Positions 1 through 8,888 of a DNA stretch of 64,000 nucleotides are shown here, one piece after another. The number at the start of each line of letters is the position of its first letter. The stretch's first letter is position 1. Source of the stretch: an uncultured Acetatifactor sp. (GTDB lineage: Bacteria > Bacillota > Clostridia > Lachnospirales > Lachnospiraceae); NCBI GenBank assembly GCA_934402315.1, contig CAKRTS010000001.1:288178-352177 (forward strand), written 5' to 3'. The notes beneath the pieces were generated by a model. It was not told the origin of the DNA, did not search any database, and saw only the letters and a program-made list of their open reading frames with translations. The position numbers and the translations under genes are program-made.

Positions 1-549
1 GCTGGTTCCGTGGAAACCGTATCTTCTGATCTTGTACTTTTTATAATATTCATAGGGAAGCCCGTACATATAAGCCTCCTCCGGCATCGTCTGATGGAAT
101 GCAGTGTCAAACACGGCTACCATAGGGGTATTCGGCATCAGCTTTCTGCACGCATTAATTCCGATGAGGTTAGCAGGATTATGAAGGGGTGCCAGGTCGT
201 TGCAGTCCTCAATGGCTTTCATAACATCCTCATCAATGACAACGGATTCCGCGAATTTCTCTCCGCCATGTACGACACGGTGTCCGACCGCGCCAATCTC
301 TCCCAGTTCTTTTACCACGCCGGTCTTGGGATTCGTGAGTGCCTCCAGAACAAGTCTGATTGCCTCGGTGTGATCCGGCATGGGAGTGACGGTCTTTTCC
401 TTCTCTCCGCCTGCCGGAGTGTAAGAGATCATGCTGCCGTCAATTCCGATTCTCTCGCAGATGCCTTTTGCGAGGCATTTCTCCGACTCGGAATCGATGA
501 GCTGGAATTTCAAAGAAGAGCTTCCGCAGTTGATAACTAATACTTTCAT
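1..549 (-). CDS. ackA: Acetate kinase, N-terminal part (cut by window edge)
   Basis: Interconverts acetyl phosphate plus ADP and acetate plus ATP in the cytoplasm, the ATP-yielding end of the Pta-AckA overflow pathway. The minus strand reads [20 protein letters not shown] from an ATG at 549, the conserved phosphate-binding start of the family, and the 183 visible residues run to the family motif YGFHGTS at the left edge. The ribosome binding site AAAGGA lies 8 bases upstream of the ATG. The gene follows pta on the same strand, the usual pair, but 345 bases of highly folded sequence separate them. The C-terminal half is outside the window. Confidence 0.96.
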   Translation of the reverse strand, partial: MKVLVINCGSSSLKFQLIDSESEKCLAKGICERIGIDGSMISYTPAGGEKEKTVTPMPDHTEAIRLVLEALTNPKTGVVKELGEIGAVGHRVVHGGEKFAESVVIDEDVMKAIEDCNDLAPLHNPANLIGINACRKLMPNTPMVAVFDTAFHQTMPEEAYMYGLPYEYYKKYKIRRYGFHGTS

Positions 550-600
550 TTTACTATGTCCTTTCTTTTCGTGAAACTAGCTGAATTAGGTGCAGTTCAT

Positions 601-747
601 GACGTTGTGTGAAATGCACATGACCACAAGCAGTGCACTCTGGAGCCGCCGGTGCTTAGATGCCGTACTGTGGCATCTTATGCACCGCTGCGTGCGGAAG
701 GTAGCGAGAGCGTGCCTGCGGTGGTCTGTGCATTTCGCGCAACCGTC
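601..747. repeat. Folded palindromic repeat, copy 1 (pta-ackA gap)
   Basis: About 147 bases that fold on themselves. The outer stem pairs 601-625 with 721-747 (GAAATGCACA against TGTGCATTTC at its core). An inner stem pairs CGGTGC at 650-655 with GCACCG at 682-687, enclosing the hairpin GATGCC/GGCATC at 659-664 and 672-677. A second copy at about 5797-5950 keeps most of the sequence, including a long run around CACAAGCAGTGCACTCTGGA. The inner stem there changes to CGGCGC with GCG-T-CCG, a compensating change. No coding content. In the pta-ackA transcript it would form a large hairpin between the genes. Whether it is a REP/MITE-like element or a regulatory RNA is not decided. Confidence 0.8.
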
Positions 748-765
748 GCCTGCAAGCGGCTCCCT

Positions 766-903
766 CTGGTCTAAGGGCAACAAGCCAGCTCGTAAAGCTG
801 GCGCTTTCCTCGCGGCTTTCGCTCGCCCTAACGGCACGAGTGAGACTGCTCAAGCAAGCTTGGCAGCTGCACTCGTGCCGTCATGGCTCTGCCCTTAGAC
901 CAG
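766..903. repeat. Second palindromic element, with terminal inverted repeats, over the pta stop codon
   Basis: Bounded by a perfect 14-bp inverted repeat, CTGGTCTAAGGGCA at 766-779 and its complement at 890-903. Inside are a 7-bp hairpin (784-790 with 796-802, GCCAGCT arms) and a 12-bp stem ACGGCACGAGTG (831-842) with its complement (870-881), which encloses a further imperfect hairpin. The right arm contains the last two codons and the stop codon of pta. This suggests the element sits exactly at, or was inserted into, the 3' end of pta. No transposase is present. Confidence 0.75.
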
Positions 904-1896
904 TTGTGCCTGGACGGCGGTGAGGGCGACGACGCCGACAATATCCTGCCACGAGCAGCCTCTTGAGAGGTCATTGACAGGTTTTGCAATTCCCTGCAGC
1001 ATCGGACCGTATGCCTCGGCGCCGCCCAGTCTCTGAACCAGCTTATAGCCAATGTTTCCGGCATCCAGATTCGGGAAGATCAGAACATTTGCTCTTCCGC
1101 CCACAGGGCTTCCGGGTGCCTTGGACTTTGCCACGCTGGGCACCAGCGCCGCATCGGTCTGCAGCTCTCCATCCAGTGTCAGATGAGGGTACTGTTCATG
1201 AGCGATCCGGGTTGCCTCTACCACCTTGTCCACAAGAGGATGCTTTGCGCTGCCCTTTGTGGAATGGCTCAGCATGGCAATCACGGGCTTCGGTCCGATC
1301 AGCGACTTAAAGCTCCGGGAAGATGTGTCCGCTATCGCAGCCAGTTCCTCGGCTGTCGGATCCTGATTCAGACCACAGTCGGCAAACAGGAAGGTTCCGT
1401 TCTCGCCCTGATCCTTAAACTGGGTATCCATGATGAAAAATGCAGAAACCAGCTTGACGCCGGGCGCTGTCTTTAAGATCTGAAGCGCAGGTCTGAGCGT
1501 ATCTGCCGTCGAATGGCAGGCACCAGCCACCATGCCGTCAGCATCATTCGCCTTTACCATGACAATACCGAAGGTCAGATAATCCTTTAAAAGAATTTCA
1601 CGCGCCATCTCCTCGGTCATGCCCTTTGCTTTTCTTGTCTCATAAAGAAGATTCACATACTCATCCAATTTATCGGTTGTCGAAGGGTTGATTACCTTCA
1701 CGCCGGAGAGATCTACCTCCAGCCAGCCGGCACCATCCATGATCTTCTCTTCGTTTCCGATCATGATAATGTCAGCGATCCCCTCCTCCATAATTTTCGC
1801 GGCAGCCAGCAGTGTTCTCTTATCATTTGACTCCGGCAGCACAATCGTCTTCTTGTCCAGTCTCGCTCTCTCTTTGATTGTGTCAATGTAGGACAT
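895..1896 (-). CDS. pta: Phosphate acetyltransferase
   Basis: Converts acetyl-CoA and phosphate to acetyl phosphate and CoA, feeding acetate kinase just downstream. The 333 residues match the single-domain Pta family length: N-terminal [20 protein letters not shown], then [16 protein letters not shown] and the C-terminal [22 protein letters not shown] motif around the CoA site. An in-frame ATG 14 codons upstream exists, but the ATG at 1896 has GAAAGGAG 8 bases before it and matches the family N-terminus. The C-terminus usually ends near VQAQ. The last two residues and stop codon come from the right arm of a palindromic element. Transcribed from the promoter at 1976-2004, with ackA as second gene. 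Confidence 0.96.
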   Translation of the reverse strand: MSYIDTIKERARLDKKTIVLPESNDKRTLLAAAKIMEEGIADIIMIGNEEKIMDGAGWLEVDLSGVKVINPSTTDKLDEYVNLLYETRKAKGMTEEMAREILLKDYLTFGIVMVKANDADGMVAGACHSTADTLRPALQILKTAPGVKLVSAFFIMDTQFKDQGENGTFLFADCGLNQDPTAEELAAIADTSSRSFKSLIGPKPVIAMLSHSTKGSAKHPLVDKVVEATRIAHEQYPHLTLDGELQTDAALVPSVAKSKAPGSPVGGRANVLIFPNLDAGNIGYKLVQRLGGAEAYGPMLQGIAKPVNDLSRGCSWQDIVGVVALTAVQAQLV

Positions 1897-1975
1897 TCGT
1901 GTTCTCCTTTCCGGCGGTTCCCCGCTTATCCCGTTCATTCATCCATTTGCAGTATTGTGAAACTGCGCTTTTTAT

Positions 1976-2004
1976 ATTATACTAAAGACAAGTGTTTCAC
2001 ACAA
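1976..2004 (-). promoter_or_regulatory. Sigma-A promoter of pta-ackA
   Basis: Read on the minus strand: -35 TTGTGT (1999-2004), 17-bp spacer, -10 TATAAT (1976-1981), about 80 bases before the pta start. Confidence 0.7.
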
Positions 2005-2120
2005 GAGAAATGTGTTCGATAAATTGTATATTTTCAAGTACATTCGTCGATCGTACCTTTAAGTTTTTCCTTTTATTTTACGCAATGTAAGCTCTTTCAT
2101 AGTGTGTTATTTTTTTCACA

Positions 2121-2149
2121 TTGCTAGTTGATATTTATTAACGTAATAT
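2121..2149 (+). promoter_or_regulatory. Sigma-A promoter of tmcAL
   Basis: -35 TTGCTA (2121-2126), 17-bp spacer, -10 TAATAT (2144-2149), 24 bases before the start codon at 2173. It diverges from the pta promoter. Confidence 0.5.
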
Positions 2150-2172
2150 TGATAATTATTAAGGAGATGCCC

Positions 2173-3411
2173 ATGATTGTAAACGGAATCGTAGCTGAAT
2201 ATAATCCCTTCCACAACGGTCACAAATACCAGCTGGAGGAATCCAGACGCCTGACCGGTGCTGACTACACTGTCATCGTCCTCAGCGGCAATTTCGTACA
2301 GCGTGGCACCCCTGCCCTTATCAATAAGCATCTCCGTACCGAAATGGCGCTGAAAAACGGCGCTGATCTCGTCATTGAGCTGCCCGCTGTCTACGCAACC
2401 TCAAGTGCGGAATTTTTTGCCACGGGAGCAGTGTCGCTGCTCGACCGGTTGAAGGTCGTCACAAATCTATGCTTCGGCAGCGAATGCGGAGACATTTCCC
2501 TCCTGAATCGTATCGCAGCCATCCTTGTACAAGAACCGGAAGATTTTTCTTCAAAGCTGAAACAGCTGCTATGCCAGGGCTACTCCTATCCCAGCGCCAG
2601 ATCGGAGGCATTGATGCATCATATGCCGTCTCTCGCCGACAGCAACAGCGTTTTCCGATCCCCAAACAACATCCTCGGAATTGAGTATCTCAAGGCACTC
2701 CTGCGCCGCGAAAGTTCTATCACTCCCGTAACCGTCAGACGCATCGGTGCCGATTATCATGATCCGCTGCCCGGCTCCACCGGTTACTGCTCTGCCCTCG
2801 CAATCCGTCAGTCCATCTGGGCAGGTGACGATATTACAGGACTTCGCTCCTATGTCCCTACAAACGCATATGAATTGCTTGTAGCACAAAAAGCGGACGG
2901 TAAATTTGTCCGTTCAGCAGACTTATCGGCCATTCTATATTATAAACTGCTTTCGGAAAAGGAATACGGATTTGAAAAATATCTCGATGTCTCAAAGGCA
3001 CTGTCCGACCGGATCGTGAACTCCCTGAACAGCTATCAGGGCTTTGAGAGCTTTTGTGATGTGCTGAAAACAAAAGAAATGACCTATGCCAGAATCAGCC
3101 GTTGCCTGCTGCATATTCTGCTCGAGCTCACCAAGACAGACCTGCACGACTGCACCCAGCTCGGCTGCACGCCCTACGCAAGAGTGCTGGGTTTCCGGCG
3201 GGATGCCGCTCCGCTCCTCTCCGCGATCAAGGAAAATACATCTATTCCCCTAATCACGAAGGCAGCGGATGCCGAAAAGATATTGGATGCGGATGCCGCT
3301 CTGATGTTCCGTCGGGATATGGAAATCAGCCAGCTCTACCACGGCATTTGCGGTGTGCTCACAGGCAGTGTTCCCTTAAACGAATACAGCATACCGCTCG
3401 TGATTGTGTAG
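2173..3411 (+). CDS. tmcAL: tRNA(Met) cytidine acetate ligase (TmcAL, YlbM family)
   Basis: Makes N4-acetylcytidine at the wobble base of elongator tRNA-Met from acetate and ATP. The 412 residues match the family length (B. subtilis YlbM is about 415). The start MIVNGIVAEYNPFHNGHKYQ carries the HxGH-type nucleotidyltransferase signature (HNGH), followed by LSGNFVQRGTPALINKH and, further on, RSPNNILGIEYLKAL. The ATG at 2173 has AAGGAG six bases upstream and gives the family N-terminus. An ATG 15 codons earlier would put this ribosome binding site inside the gene. The acetate substrate makes its position beside pta-ackA notable, though the genes diverge. Confidence 0.92.
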   Translation: MIVNGIVAEYNPFHNGHKYQLEESRRLTGADYTVIVLSGNFVQRGTPALINKHLRTEMALKNGADLVIELPAVYATSSAEFFATGAVSLLDRLKVVTNLCFGSECGDISLLNRIAAILVQEPEDFSSKLKQLLCQGYSYPSARSEALMHHMPSLADSNSVFRSPNNILGIEYLKALLRRESSITPVTVRRIGADYHDPLPGSTGYCSALAIRQSIWAGDDITGLRSYVPTNAYELLVAQKADGKFVRSADLSAILYYKLLSEKEYGFEKYLDVSKALSDRIVNSLNSYQGFESFCDVLKTKEMTYARISRCLLHILLELTKTDLHDCTQLGCTPYARVLGFRRDAAPLLSAIKENTSIPLITKAADAEKILDADAALMFRRDMEISQLYHGICGVLTGSVPLNEYSIPLVIV

Positions 3412-3491
3412 GATACAATTCGTTGCAAAGATATGATGCAATCCATGAGGTATCAGTCGTTCAAAAGCCAGATAAACCAAGGTCTTTAGGA

Positions 3492-4704
3492 TCATTTAAT
3501 CAAAAAAGGTAAGAGATAAAACGGTTTCAACAATAAATTTTCTTCTTTCCCTGCATCTTTCTGTGATATTAAATACGCCTTGCCAATATTCTGAGAAAAT
3601 TTTCTGCAAAATTCCCTTATAGATTCATGTTTTCCGGATCCTGAGGACTTAACTTCAAATGCATTTATTTTATTTCCTTCTGAAATCAGGAAATCCACCT
3701 CATAATAATGCGTACTCCCATTTTTCTCCCATGTATGATAGTACAGTTCTCTCCCAGACGCTGTAATCATTTGAGCGACCAAATTCTCATAAAGATATCC
3801 CAGATTTACCGGTAATTTATCGGAAAGTAACTTCGCATAAATATCATTTTCCGTCACCGGACGGTCAATAAACATCAGTGTAACAAACAATCCTGTATCC
3901 GAAAGATATAATTTGTAACTGTCAAAATCTTTCGCGTCCGTCAGGCTGACTCTTGGATTGGTAGAATTATAGCATGGCAGAACCGTTTTCGAATCTATCA
4001 ACTCGTATAATAATTCTTCTGCTTTAGTGTTATTTCTTTTTCCAATTGCCGTGGTAATACGATATTTTCTTGCATCCTTTGCCAGATGCGCCGGAATCGC
4101 GTGATATAATGCCGATGTTCTTCCGGAAGCATCAATTTTCTTAAAGTCTTCCTCATACAAAGATAGTATCTGCCTTTTTACCATATCTATTTCTGAAAAG
4201 TTTTTCCCATTAACATAGGCTTCCACTGCCTGTGGCATCACAGAATTCTTCGTAATCCATGGGATATACTTCCAGCTTCATTTCCTCTGATGGAATCAGG
4301 ATGTCCTTTACATTTTTCTTTATCGAGATCAAAGAGCCTGTTTCCAAATAACTGTATCTGCCGTCATGTATAAGATGCTTTATTGCCTGTCTGGCTTTTG
4401 GAAACAACTGTACTTCGTCAAAAATAATGAGGGACTCGTGTTCATACAATGTGATTCCAGTTTCTGCCTGCAGCCTCAGGAAAAAAATATTCAAATTCCC
4501 TATATCATCAAAACATTCCAGAATATTATTTGTTGTTTTGGAAAAATCAATTAAAATATAAGATCTATATTCATTTTTTGCAAAGGTCTCCGCAATGGTC
4601 GACTTGCCGACCCGCCTTGCGCCCTCCAGCAGTACCGCGTATTTTTCTGAATATAGCTTTTTCCATTCCAATAATTTAGCGTATGCTTTTCTTTTAAAAT
4701 GCAT
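3492..4704 (-). pseudogene. Broken AAA-type ATPase with DUF4143 domain
   Basis: The intact family has an N-terminal P-loop ATPase and a C-terminal DUF4143/nuclease-like domain. It is common in AT-rich accessory DNA of gut Clostridia. The first part, from ATG 4704, shows Walker A GARRVGKST and Walker B-like SLIIFDEVQLFP, and ends after YPMDYEEF in a wrong-frame tail. The second part resumes in another frame with PQAVEAYVNGKNFSEIDMVK and continues to DUF4143 residues such as YYEVDFLISEGNKINAFEVK. Intact relatives carry roughly 40-50 residues (ending in a GGMPEAV-type motif) at the junction near 4225-4245. The gene therefore looks inactivated by an internal deletion plus frameshift. Both halves are otherwise well preserved, so the loss seems recent. 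Confidence 0.82.
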
Positions 4705-4865
4705 AATTACCCCCACCAATATAAATATGTTATATCACAAAATGTACGTTTCTTCAATTTACATATTTTATATTATGTGCGTTTCTTCAATATTTTATGC
4801 AGCGTATTTGTGCTCAAATTCAAAAAATACCGTTTTGCATTACTATTTACAAAACGTTGAAGTCG

Positions 4866-4937
4866 AGTAGACTAAAACCTCTCAATCTTAGCCCCTCACA
4901 GATCCGTACATGCGGCTTTCCCGCATACGGCTCCTCA
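4866..4937 (-). mobile_element. Group II intron 3'-end remnant
   Basis: The minus strand reads GAGCCGTATGCGGGAAAGCC followed by GCATGTACGGATCTGTGAGG and ends near GTCTACTCGAC. This is the stem-loop and tail that normally follow the reverse transcriptase ORF of bacterial group II introns. No reverse transcriptase or 5' half is present, so it is a fragment. The rest of 4705-5142 holds AT-rich sequence, including two spaced copies of CGTTTCTTCAAT, and no gene that can be supported. Confidence 0.6.
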
Positions 4938-5142
4938 TAGTAACATTCGCTTCAATATAAACAACAGTATGTTTTAGGTTTTGCTAATGGGTAATATTAC
5001 ATTCAAATCTCTTATTTTAAAAAAAGATACGCATGGTTAGTTCTTTGTTAGTTTCCCGTTATCCTTCAAATCAGTTCTTATTTATCCTCCACAACCCGAA
5101 AGATGTCATTTCCTAGGTTGTATATCAACTTATTATTTACTT

Positions 5143-5739
5143 CTACACCTTCTCATACCCTCCGGTAACCTCACAGACATTGTGATCCGGGTCAAATATA
5201 TGGAAGTAGTAATAGCCCTCATGCACCTTTCGGATTTCCGTCATCTCCCCAATGCCTGATTCTTTCAGCCTGTTATATTCCCGCGCCAGATCCTCCACCC
5301 AGAAATTAAGGACAAATTTGTAATCCCCGTCTTCATAGTGATGACCTACTAAATTGCTTTCATTCATAAGCGAAAGACATTTATTGTCAAAGAAAAACTC
5401 CGCAAAGACATTTCCACAATTTCGCGTTGATACCGTCATTGACAAAAACTTTTCATAAAAGGAAACGGACTTTTCAAAATCCCTTGCAATCAGGTAGATC
5501 GAGCCGAGATGCACCTGCTGGGGTCTGAGCTGTTTCCTATCCGCTTCTTCCAACAGTATTGCATTTGTATCGACGGAAAACACCTTGCTCATAAGGATTA
5601 CCTTGTCAATCTCCGGCAACGACTGCTCCATCTCCCATTTTGATATAGATTGCCTTGACACATTCAGCATTTCTGCCAGTTGTTCCTGCGTCAGTCCGTT
5701 GTTAATTCTCAGTTGCTGAATCCTAGTTCCTATTCCCAT
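5143..5739 (-). CDS. XRE-type HTH fused to a VOC (glyoxalase-fold) domain
   Basis: The 198 residues have two parts. Residues 1-60 are a Cro/CI-type helix-turn-helix (RIQQLRINNGLTQEQLAEML, then VSRQSISKWEMEQSLPEIDK). Residues 75-196 are a vicinal-oxygen-chelate fold (VHLGSIYLIARDFEKSVSFY, FVLNFWVEDLAREYNRLKES, then YYYFHIFDPDHNVCEVTGGY). This suggests a DNA-binding regulator whose second domain senses a small molecule or toxin, as VOC proteins in bleomycin or fosfomycin resistance do. Enzymatic activity is not assured. The start has AAGGAGG five bases upstream. It stands alone among decayed genes and repeats. Confidence 0.75.
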   Translation of the reverse strand: MGIGTRIQQLRINNGLTQEQLAEMLNVSRQSISKWEMEQSLPEIDKVILMSKVFSVDTNAILLEEADRKQLRPQQVHLGSIYLIARDFEKSVSFYEKFLSMTVSTRNCGNVFAEFFFDNKCLSLMNESNLVGHHYEDGDYKFVLNFWVEDLAREYNRLKESGIGEMTEIRKVHEGYYYFHIFDPDHNVCEVTGGYEKV

Positions 5740-5777
5740 GTAAGCCTCCTTGCATTTTGGATATTGAAATCAAGTGT

Positions 5778-5974
5778 TTGCGAAACTCACGAGTTTCATC
5801 TGACAGTTGTGAAGAATGCACCTGACCACAAGCAGTGCACTCTGGAGCCGCCGGCGCTTAGATGCCGTACTGCGGCATCTTATGCGTCCGTTGCGAGCGA
5901 AGCAAAGCGCAAGCGTGCCTGCGGTGGTCTGTGCATTTTGTGCAACGTCACTTGTGGAATCATGAGTTTCGCAA
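5778..5974. repeat. Folded palindromic repeat, copy 2
   Basis: Second copy of the element at 601-747, here enclosed by an extra perfect 12-bp inverted repeat TTGCGAAACTCA (5778-5789) with its complement (5963-5974). The core has the same architecture: outer stem with GAATGCAC against GTGCATTT, inner stem CGGCGC (5852-5857) with GCG-T-CCG (5884-5890), and hairpin GATGCC/GGCATC. It lies just upstream of the XRE-VOC gene start, between that gene and a zone of tandem repeats. Immediately beyond, 6040-6060 forms a separate 9-bp hairpin (TTTGCAACC arms). Confidence 0.8.
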
Positions 5975-6109
5975 TTACCTATGTATATAGAAATCATAAT
6001 TGTCAGACCTCCCGAAATCTACCAACTATGCTTGGAAACTTTGCAACCGGAGGTTGCAAATGCAAAACAGGGTAAGAATCCGAAAATCTCATTAATCACC
6101 TAATCATTA

Positions 6110-6150
6110 AAAAGGGAATGTTCATGCCGCAGCATCAAACATTCCCTTTT
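6110..6150 (-). terminator. Rho-independent terminator-like hairpin
   Basis: A 13-bp perfect stem (6110-6122 with 6138-6150, AAAAGGGAATGTT arms). Read on the minus strand it is followed by a run of T. It is the first terminator-like structure downstream of the chemoreceptor gene, about 350 bases after its stop codon and past the tandem repeats. Confidence 0.55.
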
Positions 6151-6160
6151 CGTGGTTGAT

Positions 6161-6310
6161 TTTTCCGTTGTCTGCCAACCTCCAGCACCTATGTCTGGAA
6201 AATAACAGGTTTTTCCGTTGCCTGCCAACCTCCGACACCTATGTCTGGAAAATAACAGGTTTTTCCGTTGCCTGCCAACCTCCGACACCTGCGTTCGGAA
6301 AACATATCAG
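6161..6310. repeat. Three tandem 50-bp repeats
   Basis: Units start at 6161, 6211 and 6261, each with TTTTCCGTTGCCTGCCAACC and TCTGGAAAATAACAGG. The first two are almost identical and the third diverges at its end. There are no spacers between units, so this is not a CRISPR array. Confidence 0.9.
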
Positions 6311-6370
6311 ATTTTAGGTGTCAACCCACCGCTGATACACAGCTTCCCTAATACATTCTACAATAAAATC

Positions 6371-6424
6371 TTGGAAAATGCAATTACATCTTTATTTTTG
6401 GAAAATGCAATTACATCTTTATTT
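6371..6424. repeat. Two tandem 27-bp repeats
   Basis: TTGGAAAATGCAATTACATC plus TTTATTT occurs twice in direct succession (6371-6397 and 6398-6424), 80 bases downstream of the chemoreceptor stop codon. Confidence 0.9.
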
Positions 6425-6504
6425 TATGTCCGGAATATCAAAAATATCATTTTTGTCTCATTATTCCTACAATTTTTTCAACGCTGTCATGCAGGAATCC
6501 TCTA

Positions 6505-8571
6505 TCAAAGCTTAAACTTTGCCGCCTGTACCTCCAGGGAATCACTCATCTGGATCAGTTCCTTTGTCTTTCCGGTACACTCCTCTACCATCTGGGACAG
6601 ATGATTCATGTTATCACTCGCCTCCGCAGTAGAAGAAACATTTCTGTCTGCATCCTCCGCAAGCTTGACAATCGTTGTTCCGACTTCTGTCTTCAAGGCA
6701 TCCAGCTTACCGGTCTGCGTATGAATGTTCTCGGAAACCTTGGAAACAGCCTCTGCCTCTGTTCTCAGTCCATGGAAGGATTGCTCCGTATCCTTTAACT
6801 GCATCTGCTGGCTTGTCACCTGTTCCTCGACTTCCTTCATCTTGTCCACATTGACCTTGGAGTTTGCGATCAGTTCATTGACAACGGAAGAGATTCCATT
6901 TGCTGCGTCATTAGAGCCGATCGACAGGTTGCGGATTTCCTCAGCCACAACGGCAAAGCCTCTGCCCGCTTCTCCCGCTCTCGCCGCCTCAATGGAAGCA
7001 TTCAGGCTCAGAAGGTTAGTACGCTCTGCAATATCCGTAATGACATCCACCGCATTCTGGATCTTCACCGCCGAATCATTTGTCAGCTTGGTCTGGAGCA
7101 TTACATCCTCCACCGCAGCCGCCGTCTTATCGCATATCTGGATCAGGCTTTCCAGCGAGCTCAATGCCTGTCCCGCATACCGGTTCATGTTGGTGACAGA
7201 CTCCTCAAGCGCATTTGCGCTGGCAGCATTTTCCTCAATTCCGGCTTCTATGTAATTTACCTTCTCCGATGCCAGCCCCGTCTCCGATGCCTGTGAATTA
7301 CTGCTAAGCGCGATACCCTGTACCAACCCGTTCACATCCGAGACATTCTTCATAATGTTGTCAAACGCACTGCTGAAATCGGAGCTGTTGCTCTGAATAC
7401 CGCGAATCGACTTCTGAAGCTCTGCAACGATCTGCCGCAGATTGCTCTGCACCTGCTGCAGTCCACGCGCCATGTCGCCGACCTCATTGTTATTGGCTAA
7501 TGTCTTGGCATCAAAATCCACCTTCAGATTTCCTTCCGCCAGAAGTGCAGTATTCTTCGTCAGTCTGACAATCGGGTTACATATCCTGCTGCCGATCACA
7601 TAGATGGCAACGCTTCCCCCGACAAGGAATAACAGGCTCAGGAGAATCAGCCCGATCATCAGCTTGTTTGTTCCCGCAAGCGCCGCCCCCTGCTCACCGG
7701 TTATTGCGAAGGACCACTGCCCGCCCAAAATCGGTGAATATCCGATAAAATACTCCTTTCCGTCAAAGCCGTAGGTATCTACACCCTTTTCTCCGGCGAT
7801 CATCTTCCGCTCCACTGCCGCCAGCTCGTCATATCTTGCATCCGCCGCAATCGCTTCAACGCCATCTGCCGCTTCTCTGCCCTCACTGTTTGTGATGTCA
7901 TTCTGGGCATTTTCCACGTCCTCGTAATTTACTGCCGTCATCTTGGTTCCCGACTGATTGATAACAAAACAGAAACCGTTGTTCTCCACATTAATCTCAT
8001 TTACCAGATCATTCAGCAGCGAAGCATCCGTCACTCCGGTCAGCACCCCGATCACTTCACCCTTCGCACTGTAAATAGGCGCACTGACACAGATTACCAT
8101 CTTCAGATCAATTCTTGCGAACAGCACATCCGAGATATTGGAGATCCCTGCCGCAGCCTGTTTGAAGAATGCCCGGTCCCCCGCATTCGCCGTATCACCT
8201 GTCGTTGATATGACATCGCCTACCGCATGTCCGTCCCTCTCGTCCACATATCCGACCTGAAAACGTTCAAAGCCGATTCTCTCCGCTTCCTTGACCAGCA
8301 CACTCTTCTGGACGCTCCAGTTCATCGTCCTTACGTCCTCTCTGCTGGCGATGTCCTCCACCTGTGCGATATAGGTGTTGATCTGCTGCTCCACCAGCTT
8401 AGATGCATCCTCCGCACGGTTGCTCATCTCCGCCGAGACATAGTTTCTCAGAAGTCCGCTCACAGACGCGACCGTTATCACCGCAAAGATCACACAGATC
8501 ACGGCGATCAGCATCATCGTACTGAGCAATAACTGTGTTTTAATTGACTTTTTCTTCTGTCCTGCTGCCAT
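6505..8571 (-). CDS. Methyl-accepting chemotaxis protein with Cache sensor
   Basis: Membrane chemoreceptor that controls CheA. The 688 residues show an N-terminal transmembrane helix (about residues 14-38, [20 protein letters not shown]), an extracellular dCache-like domain of about 260 residues, a second helix ([20 protein letters not shown]), a HAMP segment and a long helical signalling domain. The hairpin tip contains [20 protein letters not shown] and [15 protein letters not shown], the MCP signature. The ATG at 8571 is preferred over one six codons earlier because the earlier ATG overlaps the AAGGAG binding site. The ligand cannot be told. CheV is in the same window at 62.8 kb, but no other che gene is nearby. 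Confidence 0.93.
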   Translation of the reverse strand: MAAGQKKKSIKTQLLLSTMMLIAVICVIFAVITVASVSGLLRNYVSAEMSNRAEDASKLVEQQINTYIAQVEDIASREDVRTMNWSVQKSVLVKEAERIGFERFQVGYVDERDGHAVGDVISTTGDTANAGDRAFFKQAAAGISNISDVLFARIDLKMVICVSAPIYSAKGEVIGVLTGVTDASLLNDLVNEINVENNGFCFVINQSGTKMTAVNYEDVENAQNDITNSEGREAADGVEAIAADARYDELAAVERKMIAGEKGVDTYGFDGKEYFIGYSPILGGQWSFAITGEQGAALAGTNKLMIGLILLSLLFLVGGSVAIYVIGSRICNPIVRLTKNTALLAEGNLKVDFDAKTLANNNEVGDMARGLQQVQSNLRQIVAELQKSIRGIQSNSSDFSSAFDNIMKNVSDVNGLVQGIALSSNSQASETGLASEKVNYIEAGIEENAASANALEESVTNMNRYAGQALSSLESLIQICDKTAAAVEDVMLQTKLTNDSAVKIQNAVDVITDIAERTNLLSLNASIEAARAGEAGRGFAVVAEEIRNLSIGSNDAANGISSVVNELIANSKVNVDKMKEVEEQVTSQQMQLKDTEQSFHGLRTEAEAVSKVSENIHTQTGKLDALKTEVGTTIVKLAEDADRNVSSTAEASDNMNHLSQMVEECTGKTKELIQMSDSLEVQAAKFKL

Positions 8572-8650
8572 ACTCTCTTTCTCCTTCATCTAAAATTTCC
8601 CATCGTCTGTACACCGCTTTTGTCACAAATATACATTGTATACAATATTT

Positions 8651-8679
8651 ATCTTATCATAACTGGATTTTTTTAACAA
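8651..8679 (-). promoter_or_regulatory. Probable promoter of the chemoreceptor
   Basis: Minus strand: -35 TTGTTA (8674-8679), 17-bp spacer, -10 TAAGAT (8651-8656). A 12-bp perfect palindrome, ATTGTATACAAT (8635-8646), lies just downstream of the -10 and could bind a regulator. No convincing sigma-28 motif was seen. Confidence 0.5.
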
Positions 8680-8710
8680 GTCTTATTTACTTTATGCTAT
8701 ACTTATGTAA

Positions 8711-8872
8711 CAAAAGTACTTACTGTTCACTCCGTTCACAGCAACACGCTTCGCGATGCACACAAAATGCATTTTCAATGCATTTTGGCGCCTGCAAGTC
8801 TCGCAAAATTGCATTTCATGCAATTTTGACTTCGCGGAATATGGACTGTGAACAGTAACCAAAAGTACTTAC
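8711..8872. mobile_element. MITE-like palindromic element with flanking direct repeats
   Basis: The ends are an 11-bp perfect inverted repeat, TTACTGTTCAC (8720-8730) and its complement (8848-8858). The interior has two strong hairpins, AAAATGCATT/AATGCATTTT and AAAATTGCAT/ATGCAATTTT. The 13-bp sequence CAAAAGTACTTAC occurs at both borders (8711-8723 and 8860-8872), as expected for a target-site duplication. There is no ORF. It lies directly upstream of the LysR-type gene. Confidence 0.65.
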
Positions 8873-8888
8873 GAAAGCAGGTGGCATC

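Noticed and set aside
4595..4870. Plus-strand frame opposite the ATPase start
   Set aside because: Antisense to the Walker A region and running into AT-rich spacer, with no coding signal.
6100..6288. Short minus-strand frame over the 50-bp repeats
   Set aside because: It consists only of translated tandem repeats plus terminator sequence, with no ribosome binding site.
6161..6310. CRISPR array
   Set aside because: Units are directly joined with no spacers, and no cas gene is in the window.
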